From Nitrospirota bacterium (GTDB taxonomy: Bacteria; Nitrospirota; Thermodesulfovibrionia; Thermodesulfovibrionales; JdFR-85): DNA of 14,910 nt. The stretch is taken from NCBI GenBank assembly GCA_003232715.1, contig QIJG01000103.1, forward strand, positions 1 through 14,910, in the 5' to 3' direction. The notes beneath the pieces are model-generated. The model saw nothing but the letters and a program-made list of their open reading frames with translations, did no database searches and was not told where the DNA came from. The number at the start of each line of letters is the position of its first letter. Within the stretch, counting starts at the first letter, position 1. The translations under genes were made by a program, and so were the position numbers. Of the stretch, positions 1 to 5,841 are shown in pieces.

Positions 1-5
1 TCTAA

Positions 6-1580
6 CTATACTGCCCTTACACTATCAAGAGCCACGGACTTCTTTGCCCTGGCAGGTTGTACGCGTATCTTCCTGCCGTTCAGAACGGAATTATCCACAG
101 AACTTATCACCTTGTCCGCAAGATCATGAGGAATTTCAACAAAGCTGAATTTATCAAAGAGCGCGATATTCCCGATCTTTTTGCCAGGGATATTTGCACC
201 CGAGGCAATAGACTTGACGATGTCGGCAACCTTCACCCTGTCTCTTTTGCCAACGGTCATAAAGAGTCTTACATAGTTCTTTGCTGAGGTTAAATCAGAC
301 AACCCGACTTCATCTTCCTCATCGGATTCCATATCCGAAAAGATAAGACTCAGGGCAGATGCAGCTATATCACGCTGGGAATACCTGCTGGAAAGCTCGT
401 CTACCATGGCTAAATAGCCGGAATGATTTTCATCTTTAATTATATCATCAATCTCATCAAGTATTTCCTGCTCACGCGCCCTCCTGACCTCATCCCTGGT
501 GGGCAACTTTGCCTTTTCAATTCGTGTTTTTGCAGACCGTTCTATGAGTCTCAACTGTCTGTACTCTCTTGGGGTAACAAAGGTAATCGCAATACCGGAT
601 TTACCTGCCCTTCCGGTCCTTCCAATACGGTGGATGTAACTATCAGGGTTCTGAGGTATGCTGTAGTTAACCACATGGGACACATCGGTAATATCCAGTC
701 CCCTCTCGATATCACCTTTCTTGAATTTATCCATCATCTCATCCCTGTGCGACTGCGTGAAATCCCCGTGTATTGCCCCTGCATAGTATCCCATCTGCTG
801 GAGTTTGCCTGCTACCTCATCCACTTCCCTCTTTGTATGGCAGAAGACCAGGGTAAGGGAAGGATCTTCAACATCAAGCAATCTTGTAAGGGCCTTTATC
901 TTGTATTCCTCCCTGACTTCATAAAAGACCTGTTTTATCTTCAGGACAATCATGTTCTTTGCATCCACCGCAACCTTCTTTGGGTTATTCATGTATTTAG
1001 CGGCTATACGTATTATTTCTTTAGGCATGGTAGCTGAAAACAACATGGTCTGCCTCTCTGCAGGGATCTCCTTCAGGATAGTCTCAATATCATCAATAAA
1101 ACCCATATTGAGCATCTCGTCGGCTTCATCAAGGACCAGGGTCTGGATATTCTTAAGGTTAAGCGTCTTTCTGCGGATATGGTCCAGCACACGTCCAGGT
1201 GTACCAACAACAACATCAACACCCTTCTTCAGAGAGCGTATCTGCCTATCAATAGACTGACCGCCGTAAATAGGAACCGAGAGTATTCCCTTGTTCTTGC
1301 CGATCTTGTTCAGCTCCTGTGCTACCTGCACTGCAAGCTCACGTGTTGGTGCAAGGATGATTGCATATGGAACCTTGCCCCTTTTCCCTTTTTCTATAAT
1401 AGGAATACCGAATGCTGCGGTCTTTCCTGTACCGGTCTGTGCCTGGCCTATAATATCAAGCCCCTCCATTGCCGGAGGAACTGCGCTCTCCTGTATAGGC
1501 GTTGGTTTTTCAAACCCCATCTCAGAGAGTGCGTTAAGCACTTCGTCCGAGAGATCAAAATTGTAAAATCTCTTATACAT
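6..1580 (-). CDS. deaD: DEAD-box ATP-dependent RNA helicase, CsdA/DeaD type, with an internal deletion in motif V
   Basis: Predicted RNA helicase that remodels structured RNA in ribosome assembly and mRNA decay. I start it at the ATG at 1580 because an AAGGAG ribosome site sits just upstream and the Q-motif region follows at once; an in-frame extension to 1658 adds 26 residues without helicase features. In this 524-residue form I see the Q motif (GFEKPTPIQ, 22-30), Walker A AQTGTGKT (47-54), PTRELA (78-83), TPGR (127-130), DEAD (151-154), SAT (182-184), and the second RecA domain with HRIGRTGR (317-324). The last ~85 residues (YVRLFMTVGKRD...) match the DbpA-type RNA-binding domain, as in CsdA/DbpA. 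Oddity: after FKKGDIE (residue 292) the chain jumps straight to RGLDITDV, losing about nine residues that normally carry the ATDVAA core of motif V. The frame stays open, but ATPase/unwinding coupling should be impaired if the deletion is real. Family assignment is firm; activity is doubtful. Confidence 0.93.
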   Translation of the reverse strand: MYKRFYNFDLSDEVLNALSEMGFEKPTPIQESAVPPAMEGLDIIGQAQTGTGKTAAFGIPIIEKGKRGKVPYAIILAPTRELAVQVAQELNKIGKNKGILSVPIYGGQSIDRQIRSLKKGVDVVVGTPGRVLDHIRRKTLNLKNIQTLVLDEADEMLNMGFIDDIETILKEIPAERQTMLFSATMPKEIIRIAAKYMNNPKKVAVDAKNMIVLKIKQVFYEVREEYKIKALTRLLDVEDPSLTLVFCHTKREVDEVAGKLQQMGYYAGAIHGDFTQSHRDEMMDKFKKGDIERGLDITDVSHVVNYSIPQNPDSYIHRIGRTGRAGKSGIAITFVTPREYRQLRLIERSAKTRIEKAKLPTRDEVRRAREQEILDEIDDIIKDENHSGYLAMVDELSSRYSQRDIAASALSLIFSDMESDEEDEVGLSDLTSAKNYVRLFMTVGKRDRVKVADIVKSIASGANIPGKKIGNIALFDKFSFVEIPHDLADKVISSVDNSVLNGRKIRVQPARAKKSVALDSVRAV

Positions 1581-1802
1581 TTTTCTCCTTTTTTTCGTAA
1601 TAATCCAACCCACCGCCGAAATTGCAGAGATTTTTAAACAAAAAACGGGATATTTCAAACTTTATCCAAGAGGTTTTCAACAAAAATCTATTGTTTAATT
1701 GTTTCATGGTTTTTTCTCTGTTATCCCCGGGGTGAAATATTACTCTTTTCAATTAGATATACTTCTCTTAAATAGGGCCACTGCTCTATTTATACTGCCT
1801 TC
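1581..1802. other. Intergenic spacer between rpsU and deaD
   Basis: About 220 bases separate the rpsU stop from the deaD start, both read leftward. I see the deaD ribosome-binding site (AAGGAG on the minus strand, near 1590) and a weak AAATAG/CTATTT inverted repeat near 1780-1800 without a U-tract. There is no convincing terminator or consensus promoter. Co-transcription of rpsU and deaD is possible but not shown. Confidence 0.4.
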
Positions 1803-1982
1803 TCATCCTGGCGTTTTTAATCCTTCTCTTTTTTGGGCCTCCCTCTGCTTTCTTCTCTTTTTAACTGAAGGTTTTTCATAAAAACGTCTTTTCTTCAACT
1901 CTCTGAAGAGACCTTCCTTCTCTGCCACCCGCTTAAGGAGCCTGATGGCCTTATCTATATGTCCGTTAACTCTTATCTCCAA
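1803..1982 (-). CDS. rpsU: 30S ribosomal protein bS21
   Basis: Small basic ribosomal protein of the 30S subunit, which helps base-pairing of mRNA with the 3' end of 16S rRNA. The core has the S21 pattern: EIRVNGHIDKAIRLLKR, then a Lys/Glu stretch, then RRFYEKPSVKKRRKQ. I choose the TTG at 1982, giving 59 residues, because S21 proteins begin only a few residues before this V-x-V-N segment, and AAGGAG plus a second AAAGGA lie 10-16 bases upstream. The frame stays open to an ATG at 2075, adding 31 residues (starting MLSIHNQDDG) that have no S21 counterpart and no good ribosome site. The short Lys/Arg-rich tail ends KTPG. deaD lies 222 bases downstream on the same strand; both products act in ribosome biogenesis. 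The product is clear; the exact start is an inference. Confidence 0.88.
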   Translation of the reverse strand: MEIRVNGHIDKAIRLLKRVAEKEGLFRELKKRRFYEKPSVKKRRKQREAQKREGLKTPG

Positions 1983-2113
1983 TTGCCTGATTTCCTTTCT
2001 CCTTGTAATGGTACCCGGAATCCGACTTTTCTGCACCGGGTCACTGCCATCATCCTGATTATGGATGGAAAGCATAAAACAATACTGATATGCTTCGTTT
2101 GATTTTATTAAAA

Positions 2114-2143
2114 ACTATACTTTTATTAAATAATCATCATCAA
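2114..2143 (-). promoter_or_regulatory. Candidate sigma70 promoter for rpsU
   Basis: On the minus strand a TTGATG -35 box (2143-2138) and a TATAGT -10 box (2119-2114) are separated by 18 bases. Transcription would start near 2107, leaving a leader of about 125 bases before the proposed TTG start of rpsU. The region is very AT-rich, so chance matches are easy. A direct repeat AACCGAT occurs twice just upstream (about 2142-2160). Confidence 0.35.
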
Positions 2144-2212
2144 ACCGATGTTATTAACCGATAGCTATCCGCAACCCCTCCTCTTAACTGAAATTCAACG
2201 TCAGTAAACAAA

Positions 2213-2244
2213 AAAGCCGCAAAATCAAAAGCTTCTGCGGCTTT
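2213..2244 (-). terminator. Rho-independent terminator read on the minus strand, no obvious gene upstream
   Basis: A perfect 9-bp stem, AAAGCCGCA (2213-2221) and TGCGGCTTT (2236-2244), encloses a 14-base loop. On the minus strand the hairpin is followed by a run of U, the hallmark of intrinsic termination for a leftward transcript. The plus strand has no U-tract after the stem. The only leftward gene sequence immediately upstream is the broken CPBP fragment starting at 2841, so the terminator may be left over from a lost gene. Confidence 0.65.
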
Positions 2245-2277
2245 CTACTCGCCAAAAACTTCCGAGGTGTTTTCATT

Positions 2278-2397
2278 ATGGCATATTTCAAGAACAAAAA
2301 GCAACGGAACTGTTTTTTATACAGCAATTCTCGGAGAGAGGTGGAAAAAGAGGCAAAGCAAAGAAGAGCAGGAGTTTCAGATAAAAAAGATGATTAG
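2278..2397 (+). CDS. Small basic hypothetical protein, 39 residues
   Basis: An ATG at 2278 is preceded at 8 bases by GAGGTG, a reasonable ribosome-binding site, and opens a 39-codon frame ending with TAG at 2395-2397. The peptide begins MAYFKNKKQRNCFLYSN and is rich in Lys, Arg, Glu and Asp, with one Cys and no membrane segment. I do not recognise it. A second frame from a GTG at 2267 runs through the same DNA to 2470 (67 codons), so one of the two may be spurious or they may be parts of one frameshifted gene. The setting among gene remnants argues for caution. The support is only a start codon, a ribosome site and a charged composition. Confidence 0.25.
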   Translation: MAYFKNKKQRNCFLYSNSRREVEKEAKQRRAGVSDKKDD

Positions 2398-2510
2398 GGA
2401 AAGGTCTGTAAAGTTTTTCAGAATACAGGAAGCAGATTTCAAACACACATCTACCGTGCATTACGTATAGCCTGTCTTGGCGGTTCGTGCTTTATTGCCA
2501 ATTCATTCAT

Positions 2511-2841
2511 TCAATTTATAACGAACTGAGAAGTACTATAACCGAATAGTAAAGATATAGCTTGAGCGAGCAAGATACTTGCTAACATAAGAAAAAATGT
2601 TAAAAAAAGATAGATTGGTTTAATTGATTTAAAATTGAAAAATCTTTTAAAAAAGTCTTTCCGTAAATCGGAGTCCTTAGACATTAGCCAAAAAGCCACT
2701 ATCATTGGGCTTAATAAACCAATAAATCCTAACATAAGGAGTTATGTGACTAATGTATCCCGCGGTAAACCAGAATATTCATGGAATAATTATAGATAGA
2801 CTATAAAAGAGAATTGGATGTTTGTAATTCTTTATTGTCAT
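2511..2841 (-). pseudogene. Remnant of a CPBP-family intramembrane protease, N-terminal part only
   Basis: Reading leftward, an ATG at 2841 with a GAAAGGA ribosome site starts MTIKNYKHPILFYSL..., a first membrane helix. It reaches an in-frame TGA at 2779-2781 exactly where Trp would fit (IIP-W-IFWFTAGYI). The frame then shifts by one near 2735-2745 and continues as MLGFIGLLSPMIVAFW..., then a basic cytoplasmic stretch (SDLRKDFFKRFF) and another long hydrophobic helix. This helix, GLxSP, basic loop, helix order is the N-terminal pattern of CPBP (CAAX-like, Abi) glutamic proteases. The sequence ends at 2511 before the EExxxR catalytic motif, so no activity is expected. It is AT-rich compared with its neighbours, which suggests transfer followed by decay. 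The family call rests on the pattern only. Confidence 0.55.
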
Positions 2842-2905
2842 ATTATAAGTTCCTTTCTCTATGTTAACCCGGCAAGTTAAGAGGGAGAAAACTATAGAAC
2901 ATATG

Positions 2906-3097
2906 CTATCTTGTTATTATCTTACATACAGCAGAGGTAGAAACTCCTGTTTGCCGAGCAACCTCCGCCAATGGAATCCCATAAGCCTCGATCAACCTGC
3001 AAACTATCTGCGACCTTGCCTCAGACACCCTGCTCCTCCGGCTGCCTGACTCTAATTCCAGAATGTAGTCGTTGTTTTTGCAATTACTGCCCTCTGA
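2906..3097 (-). pseudogene. C-terminal fragment of a REP-associated (Y1-type) transposase
   Basis: A 63-codon open stretch on the minus strand ends with TAG at 2906-2908 and is closed upstream by TAG at 3098-3100. It contains RRSRVSEARSQIVCRLI, AYGIPLAEVARQTGVSTSAV and CKIITR. This is the DnaA/Trp-repressor-like helix-turn-helix found at the C-terminus of REP-associated tyrosine transposases (RAYT, Y1_Tnp superfamily). The HUH nuclease domain with its catalytic tyrosine is absent, so this is a 3' remnant. No start codon or ribosome site precedes it. RAYTs act on REP-type palindromes, and a dRS3-like palindrome lies about 800 bases away at 3895-4027; any link between the two is inference. Confidence 0.6.
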
Positions 3098-3159
3098 CTA
3101 CATTACTATAGTATAGTTAGTCAACGTTCCCTAAGTTGCTATTTATGTAATTGTAATGA

Positions 3160-3879
3160 CTATACAGTGGCCTTGGCAAGGCCATCAGCAATTTCTTTCT
3201 GGATTGTATTAATAGTCGATAGAGGGTCTGGGGAAGTGCTGATTGGTCTGCCTATAACAACATGATCAGCACCGTTTATGATGGCTTGCTTTGCGGTAGC
3301 TACACGCTTTTGATCATCTTTCTCAATATCGCGATTCAAGCCAGGGCGAATACCAGGGGTAACTATGATAAAATTTGAACCAAAATCTTTTCTTAATGTT
3401 GATGCCTCTAATGGTGAAGATACGATACCGTCACAACCCAAAATTAATGCCTTTTTGGCGCGAATCAAAACGAGGTCTTCAACGGTTTTGGTAAGACCCA
3501 TTTCAACCATATCTGATTCATCAAAACTGGTAAGGACTGTCACCGCTAATATTTTTAAACCGTTTTTTTCTTTTACAGCTGCTTCTATGATTGGGTCATT
3601 GCCATGTATCGTCGTAAATGTAACACCTCGATTTTTCAGTTGCTGGACAGCCAGGTTGACAGTTTCCGGTATATCAAAAAATTTAAGGTCGACCATGACT
3701 TTGTTGCCACGATTAACAATATGGTCAATAACCGGCCACCAGCCAGCAAGAAAAAGTTGTAGCCCGACTTTAAAGAACTTGATTTTACGGTCAATTTTTT
3801 CAACCCATTCCTTGGCTTCTTCCGGGTCGGAAAAATCTAACGCAAAAATAATACGTTCATTTAAAGGGATATTGTGCAT
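3160..3879 (-). CDS. pyrF: Orotidine 5'-phosphate decarboxylase
   Basis: Catalyses the last step of UMP synthesis, decarboxylation of OMP, in the cytoplasm. The 239-residue protein has the usual length and layout: ALDF near residue 13-16 (substrate Asp), KVGLQLF (37-43), the catalytic D-x-K-x-x-D array in VDLKFFDIPETV (D64, K66, D69), TIHGND after the fourth strand, VTPGIRPGLN, and the phosphate-binding VVIGRPI near the C-terminus. The start at 3879 is the first ATG and gives the family's N-terminus (IPLNERIIFALDF), but only a weak ribosome site (CTGGCG) precedes it. The gene stands alone with no pyrimidine gene beside it and is visibly more AT-rich than gap and pgk. It is flanked by a transposase remnant and a palindromic repeat, which is compatible with transfer or relocation. 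It looks intact. Confidence 0.95.
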   Translation of the reverse strand: MHNIPLNERIIFALDFSDPEEAKEWVEKIDRKIKFFKVGLQLFLAGWWPVIDHIVNRGNKVMVDLKFFDIPETVNLAVQQLKNRGVTFTTIHGNDPIIEAAVKEKNGLKILAVTVLTSFDESDMVEMGLTKTVEDLVLIRAKKALILGCDGIVSSPLEASTLRKDFGSNFIIVTPGIRPGLNRDIEKDDQKRVATAKQAIINGADHVVIGRPISTSPDPLSTINTIQKEIADGLAKATV

Positions 3880-3894
3880 CGCCAGTTAGTTAGT

Positions 3895-4027
3895 GTCTGT
3901 ATATAAACTGCGGTTATCTGTCATTCCCGCAAGTGAAGCGAGTCGGGAATCCTTCTTAAATAACGATTCCGGACAAGCCGGAATGACAGAAACAGAAAAC
4001 AGCAACGGTTCGACTTTATACACAGAC
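3895..4027. repeat. Nested palindromic element (REP/dRS3-like, MITE-sized)
   Basis: A 133-bp imperfect palindrome. Outer arms GTCTGTATATAAA (3895-3907) and TTTATACACAGAC (4015-4027) match at 12 of 13 positions. Inside, CTGTCATTCC (3918-3927) pairs perfectly with GGAATGACAG (3980-3989). Within that are two further hairpins: ATTCCCG/CGGGAAT (3923-3929, 3944-3950) and ATTCCGG/CCGGAAT (3966-3972, 3978-3984, loop ACAAG). The TCATTCC...GGAATGA type resembles the common ATTCC-N-GGAAT palindromes (dRS3-like) of many bacterial genomes. It has no coding capacity. I see no clear target-site duplication. Confidence 0.65.
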
Positions 4028-4172
4028 TCTATTTAGTTTATTGAGGCAGTGTCTCGCCTGCATAACTATTTAATTTTATTAAAAAAATATTTTAATTTTG
4101 TATTTTAACATAAAGTAAGAGGTCTTCGCTTAATGATTTAAGCCTCTTCTCAGACTCCGATGGCTTTACCAT
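4028..4172. other. AT-rich gene-free stretch
   Basis: Between the palindromic element and the gene fragment I see only a strongly A/T-rich tract (about 4065-4110, runs of A and T) and no open frame with a ribosome site, no hairpin with a U-tract and no RNA gene. Confidence 0.4.
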
Positions 4173-4375
4173 CTAAAACACTGACTCTCCTCTTGTGCTC
4201 ATATATCTGTCAAGTGCTTTCTCAAGCCCATTAAACAATACCCCCCTGATGACGTTTCAGGTTTACAAGGAATTTCCTGATGGTTGCAACAAAGAGCCCT
4301 ATTCTACCAAGGTGCCTCATATTTGAATAGATATGCTTGGAATCATATCTCTGTAGAGCCTGCATTCCGCAGGTC
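4173..4375 (-). pseudogene. C-terminal fragment of an unidentified protein, frameshifted
   Basis: Leftward reading gives MQALQRYDSKHIYSNMRHLG, then RIGLFVATIRKFLVNLKRHQ, then a run of six G (plus-strand C at 4241-4246). Removing one base from this run joins the frame to GVLFNGLEKALDRYMSTRGE and a stop at 4173-4175. The joined ~66 residues have an amphipathic, coding-like composition, and the second frame opens cleanly at the homopolymer, so I read it as the end of one real gene with a one-base insertion. There is no ribosome site before the first Met, and a stop lies a few codons upstream, so the 5' part is missing. I do not recognise the family. It lies on the same strand between pgk and pyrF. 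Confidence 0.4.
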
Positions 4376-4490
4376 CAGCATAGTTAATTCAGAATTTATT
4401 TTCTTTATATTTCAACAGATTATAGTTCTTTATGGACAAATTGAAAATTAACGAGATTATCGGCTCTTATGTCAGACAGGACCTCACACC

Positions 4491-4543
4491 CCACCCTGCG
4501 GTCTTTTCCGCACGGTGGTTTACTCAAGGGGTTTTAAAACCCC
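4491..4543 (-). repeat. Double hairpin just after the pgk stop (possible IS605-type end or 3' UTR structure)
   Basis: Two adjacent inverted repeats lie directly behind the pgk stop codon (4550-4552). GGGGTTTTAAAACCCC (4528-4543) is a perfect 16-bp palindrome. CCACCCTGCGG (about 4491-4501) pairs with CCGCACGGTGG (about 4509-4519) with one mismatch across a TCTTTT loop. Neither is followed by a U-run on the minus strand, so a classical terminator is unlikely. The GAATC-GGGG-TTTT-AAAA-CCCC-TTGAG arrangement recalls right-end hairpins of IS200/IS605-family elements, but no tnpA or tnpB is present. That link is inference. Confidence 0.4.
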
Positions 4544-4549
4544 GATTCT

Positions 4550-4757
4550 TCAGTTGCTCTTCTTGTCGGTAAGGGCGGCAATCCCCGGAAGTTCTTTGCC
4601 TTCGAGGAGTTGCAATGTTGCGCCGCCTCCGGTTGAGATAAATGATATGCTGTCGGAGACCCCTGCCCTGTGAACTGCAAGGTCTGTGTCTCCGCCGCCT
4701 ACAATGGTGAGGGCATAGGCATCTGCTATTGCGCGGGCTACGGCAAATGTCCCGCGA
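4550..4757 (-). pseudogene. pgk: Detached C-terminal end of phosphoglycerate kinase (out of frame)
   Basis: After the frame break near 4752 the missing end of phosphoglycerate kinase continues in another frame: GTFAVARAIADAYALTIVGG, GDTDLAVHRAGVSDSISFIS, TGGGATLQLLEGKELPGI, ending in TDKKSN and TGA at 4550-4552. This holds the conserved GGGD and STGGGA nucleotide-binding loops of the C-terminal domain, about 66 residues. It has no start of its own. Compared with the family motif FAxGT the junction reads TTC-GCGGG-ACA, about 4 nt short. The tail is well conserved, which argues for a very recent lesion or a sequence error. Confidence 0.85.
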
Positions 4758-5778
4758 AGGCATCAATTTCAAAGACACCCATTGGTCCGTTCCAGAGTAT
4801 GGTCTTTGCATTCTGAATAGCCTCGGAGAAGAGCTTTGCAGTGGCTGGTCCGATGTCAAGGGCCTTCCACTCCTTTGGAATCTCGATGGTAGTCACTATC
4901 TTCGTCTCAGCCCCGGGGTCAAGACTCTGTGCTATTACACAATCTACGGGAAGATAGAATTTCACACCCCTGTCTTTCAGTTTAGTCCTGATCCTCTGGG
5001 CTGTTTCCACCATATCATCCTCTACAAGCGAATCACCCACTTCGTATCCCATTGCCTTTATAAATGTAAAGGCCATGCCGCCGCCAATCAGTACCTTGTC
5101 TACATTTGACTCGAGGTTTTCAAGCACGCCTATTTTGCCGGATACCTTTGCACCGCCAAGGATGGAGACAAAGGGTCTGACCGGATTATTTACAACACCC
5201 TTAAGGTTTTCTATCTCTTTTTTAAGCAGGAAACCTGCTGCAGCAGGGAGGAATTTCGGGATACCTACAATGGATGCGTGGTTTCTATGGGCAGTCCCAA
5301 AAGCATCGTTGACATAGTAGTCCGCCAGGGAGGCAAGGGCCTTTGCCAGCTCTTCGTCGTTTTTCTCTTCACCTTCATGAAATCTCAGGTTTTCAAGTAC
5401 GACCACATCGCCCGGCTGCATCTTGTCAATGATATTTTTGACCTGCGGCCCAATACTGTCAGGTGCAAAAGTAACATCTTTGTTGAGAAGCCTCTTGAGC
5501 CTCTTCGCAACAGGTGCAAGGCTGTAACGCGGGTCAACCTTGCCCTTCGGTCTGCCGAGATGTGAGGCGAGTATAACCTTTGCCCCCTCATCAATAGCGT
5601 AGTTGATGGTAGCAAGGGAGGAGCGGATACGCCGGTCATCGGTAATGTTAAGGTTTTCATCAAGTGGGACATTAAAATCAACACGAATAAATACCCTTTT
5701 GCCTTTGAGGTCAAAGTCCTGTATGGTAAGTTTATTAAGGATGTCCCTTATTGGAGCAGGACTGATTTCAGTTGCCAT
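4738..5778 (-). CDS. pgk: Phosphoglycerate kinase, main part, truncated by a frameshift
   Basis: Transfers phosphate from 1,3-bisphosphoglycerate to ADP in glycolysis (reverse in gluconeogenesis). Visible family motifs in order: KGKRVFIRVDFNVPLD, ASHLGRPKG, VVVLENLRFHEGE, YYVNDAFGTAHRNHAS, the linker and nucleotide-side motifs SILGGAKVSGKIGVL and LIGGGMAFTFIKAMGYEVG, and ILWNGPMGVFE near the end. The second of two adjacent ATGs (5778) is preferred because GGAGG lies 5 bases upstream of it and only 2 from the ATG at 5781. Translation stops early at 4738-4740 after EIDAFAGHLP, because of a small deletion in FAxGT; the remaining ~66 residues follow in another frame to 4550. With the tail the length (~410) is normal for the family. 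gap lies 60 bases upstream on the same strand, a classic gap-pgk operon. Without the tail the ATP-side domain would be incomplete. Confidence 0.92.
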   Translation of the reverse strand: MATEISPAPIRDILNKLTIQDFDLKGKRVFIRVDFNVPLDENLNITDDRRIRSSLATINYAIDEGAKVILASHLGRPKGKVDPRYSLAPVAKRLKRLLNKDVTFAPDSIGPQVKNIIDKMQPGDVVVLENLRFHEGEEKNDEELAKALASLADYYVNDAFGTAHRNHASIVGIPKFLPAAAGFLLKKEIENLKGVVNNPVRPFVSILGGAKVSGKIGVLENLESNVDKVLIGGGMAFTFIKAMGYEVGDSLVEDDMVETAQRIRTKLKDRGVKFYLPVDCVIAQSLDPGAETKIVTTIEIPKEWKALDIGPATAKLFSEAIQNAKTILWNGPMGVFEIDAFAGHLP

Positions 5779-5841
5779 CATTGCCTCCTATCGTCAACTG
5801 CAGACTATATTAAATTACAACCTTAATATACAACAAAATCT

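Noticed and set aside
423..1037. Plus-strand open frame of about 200 codons opposite deaD
   Set aside because: It lies fully antisense to clear helicase motifs, has no ribosome site and a Cys/Leu-rich composition typical of a shadow frame.
1699..1881. Small plus-strand frame overlapping rpsU
   Set aside because: Antisense to rpsU, no ribosome site, hydrophobic mirror of a Lys-rich gene.
2779..2781. TGA read as Trp (code change) in the CPBP fragment
   Set aside because: The same sequence is also frameshifted and truncated, and intact-looking genes here (rpsU, the pgk tail, the receiver protein) end with TGA, so a standard code with decay is simpler.
4524..4859. Minus-strand 111-codon frame over the end of pgk
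   Set aside because: Its Arg-rich translation is a third frame of pgk; the pgk tail is readable in another frame with conserved GGGD and STGGGA motifs.
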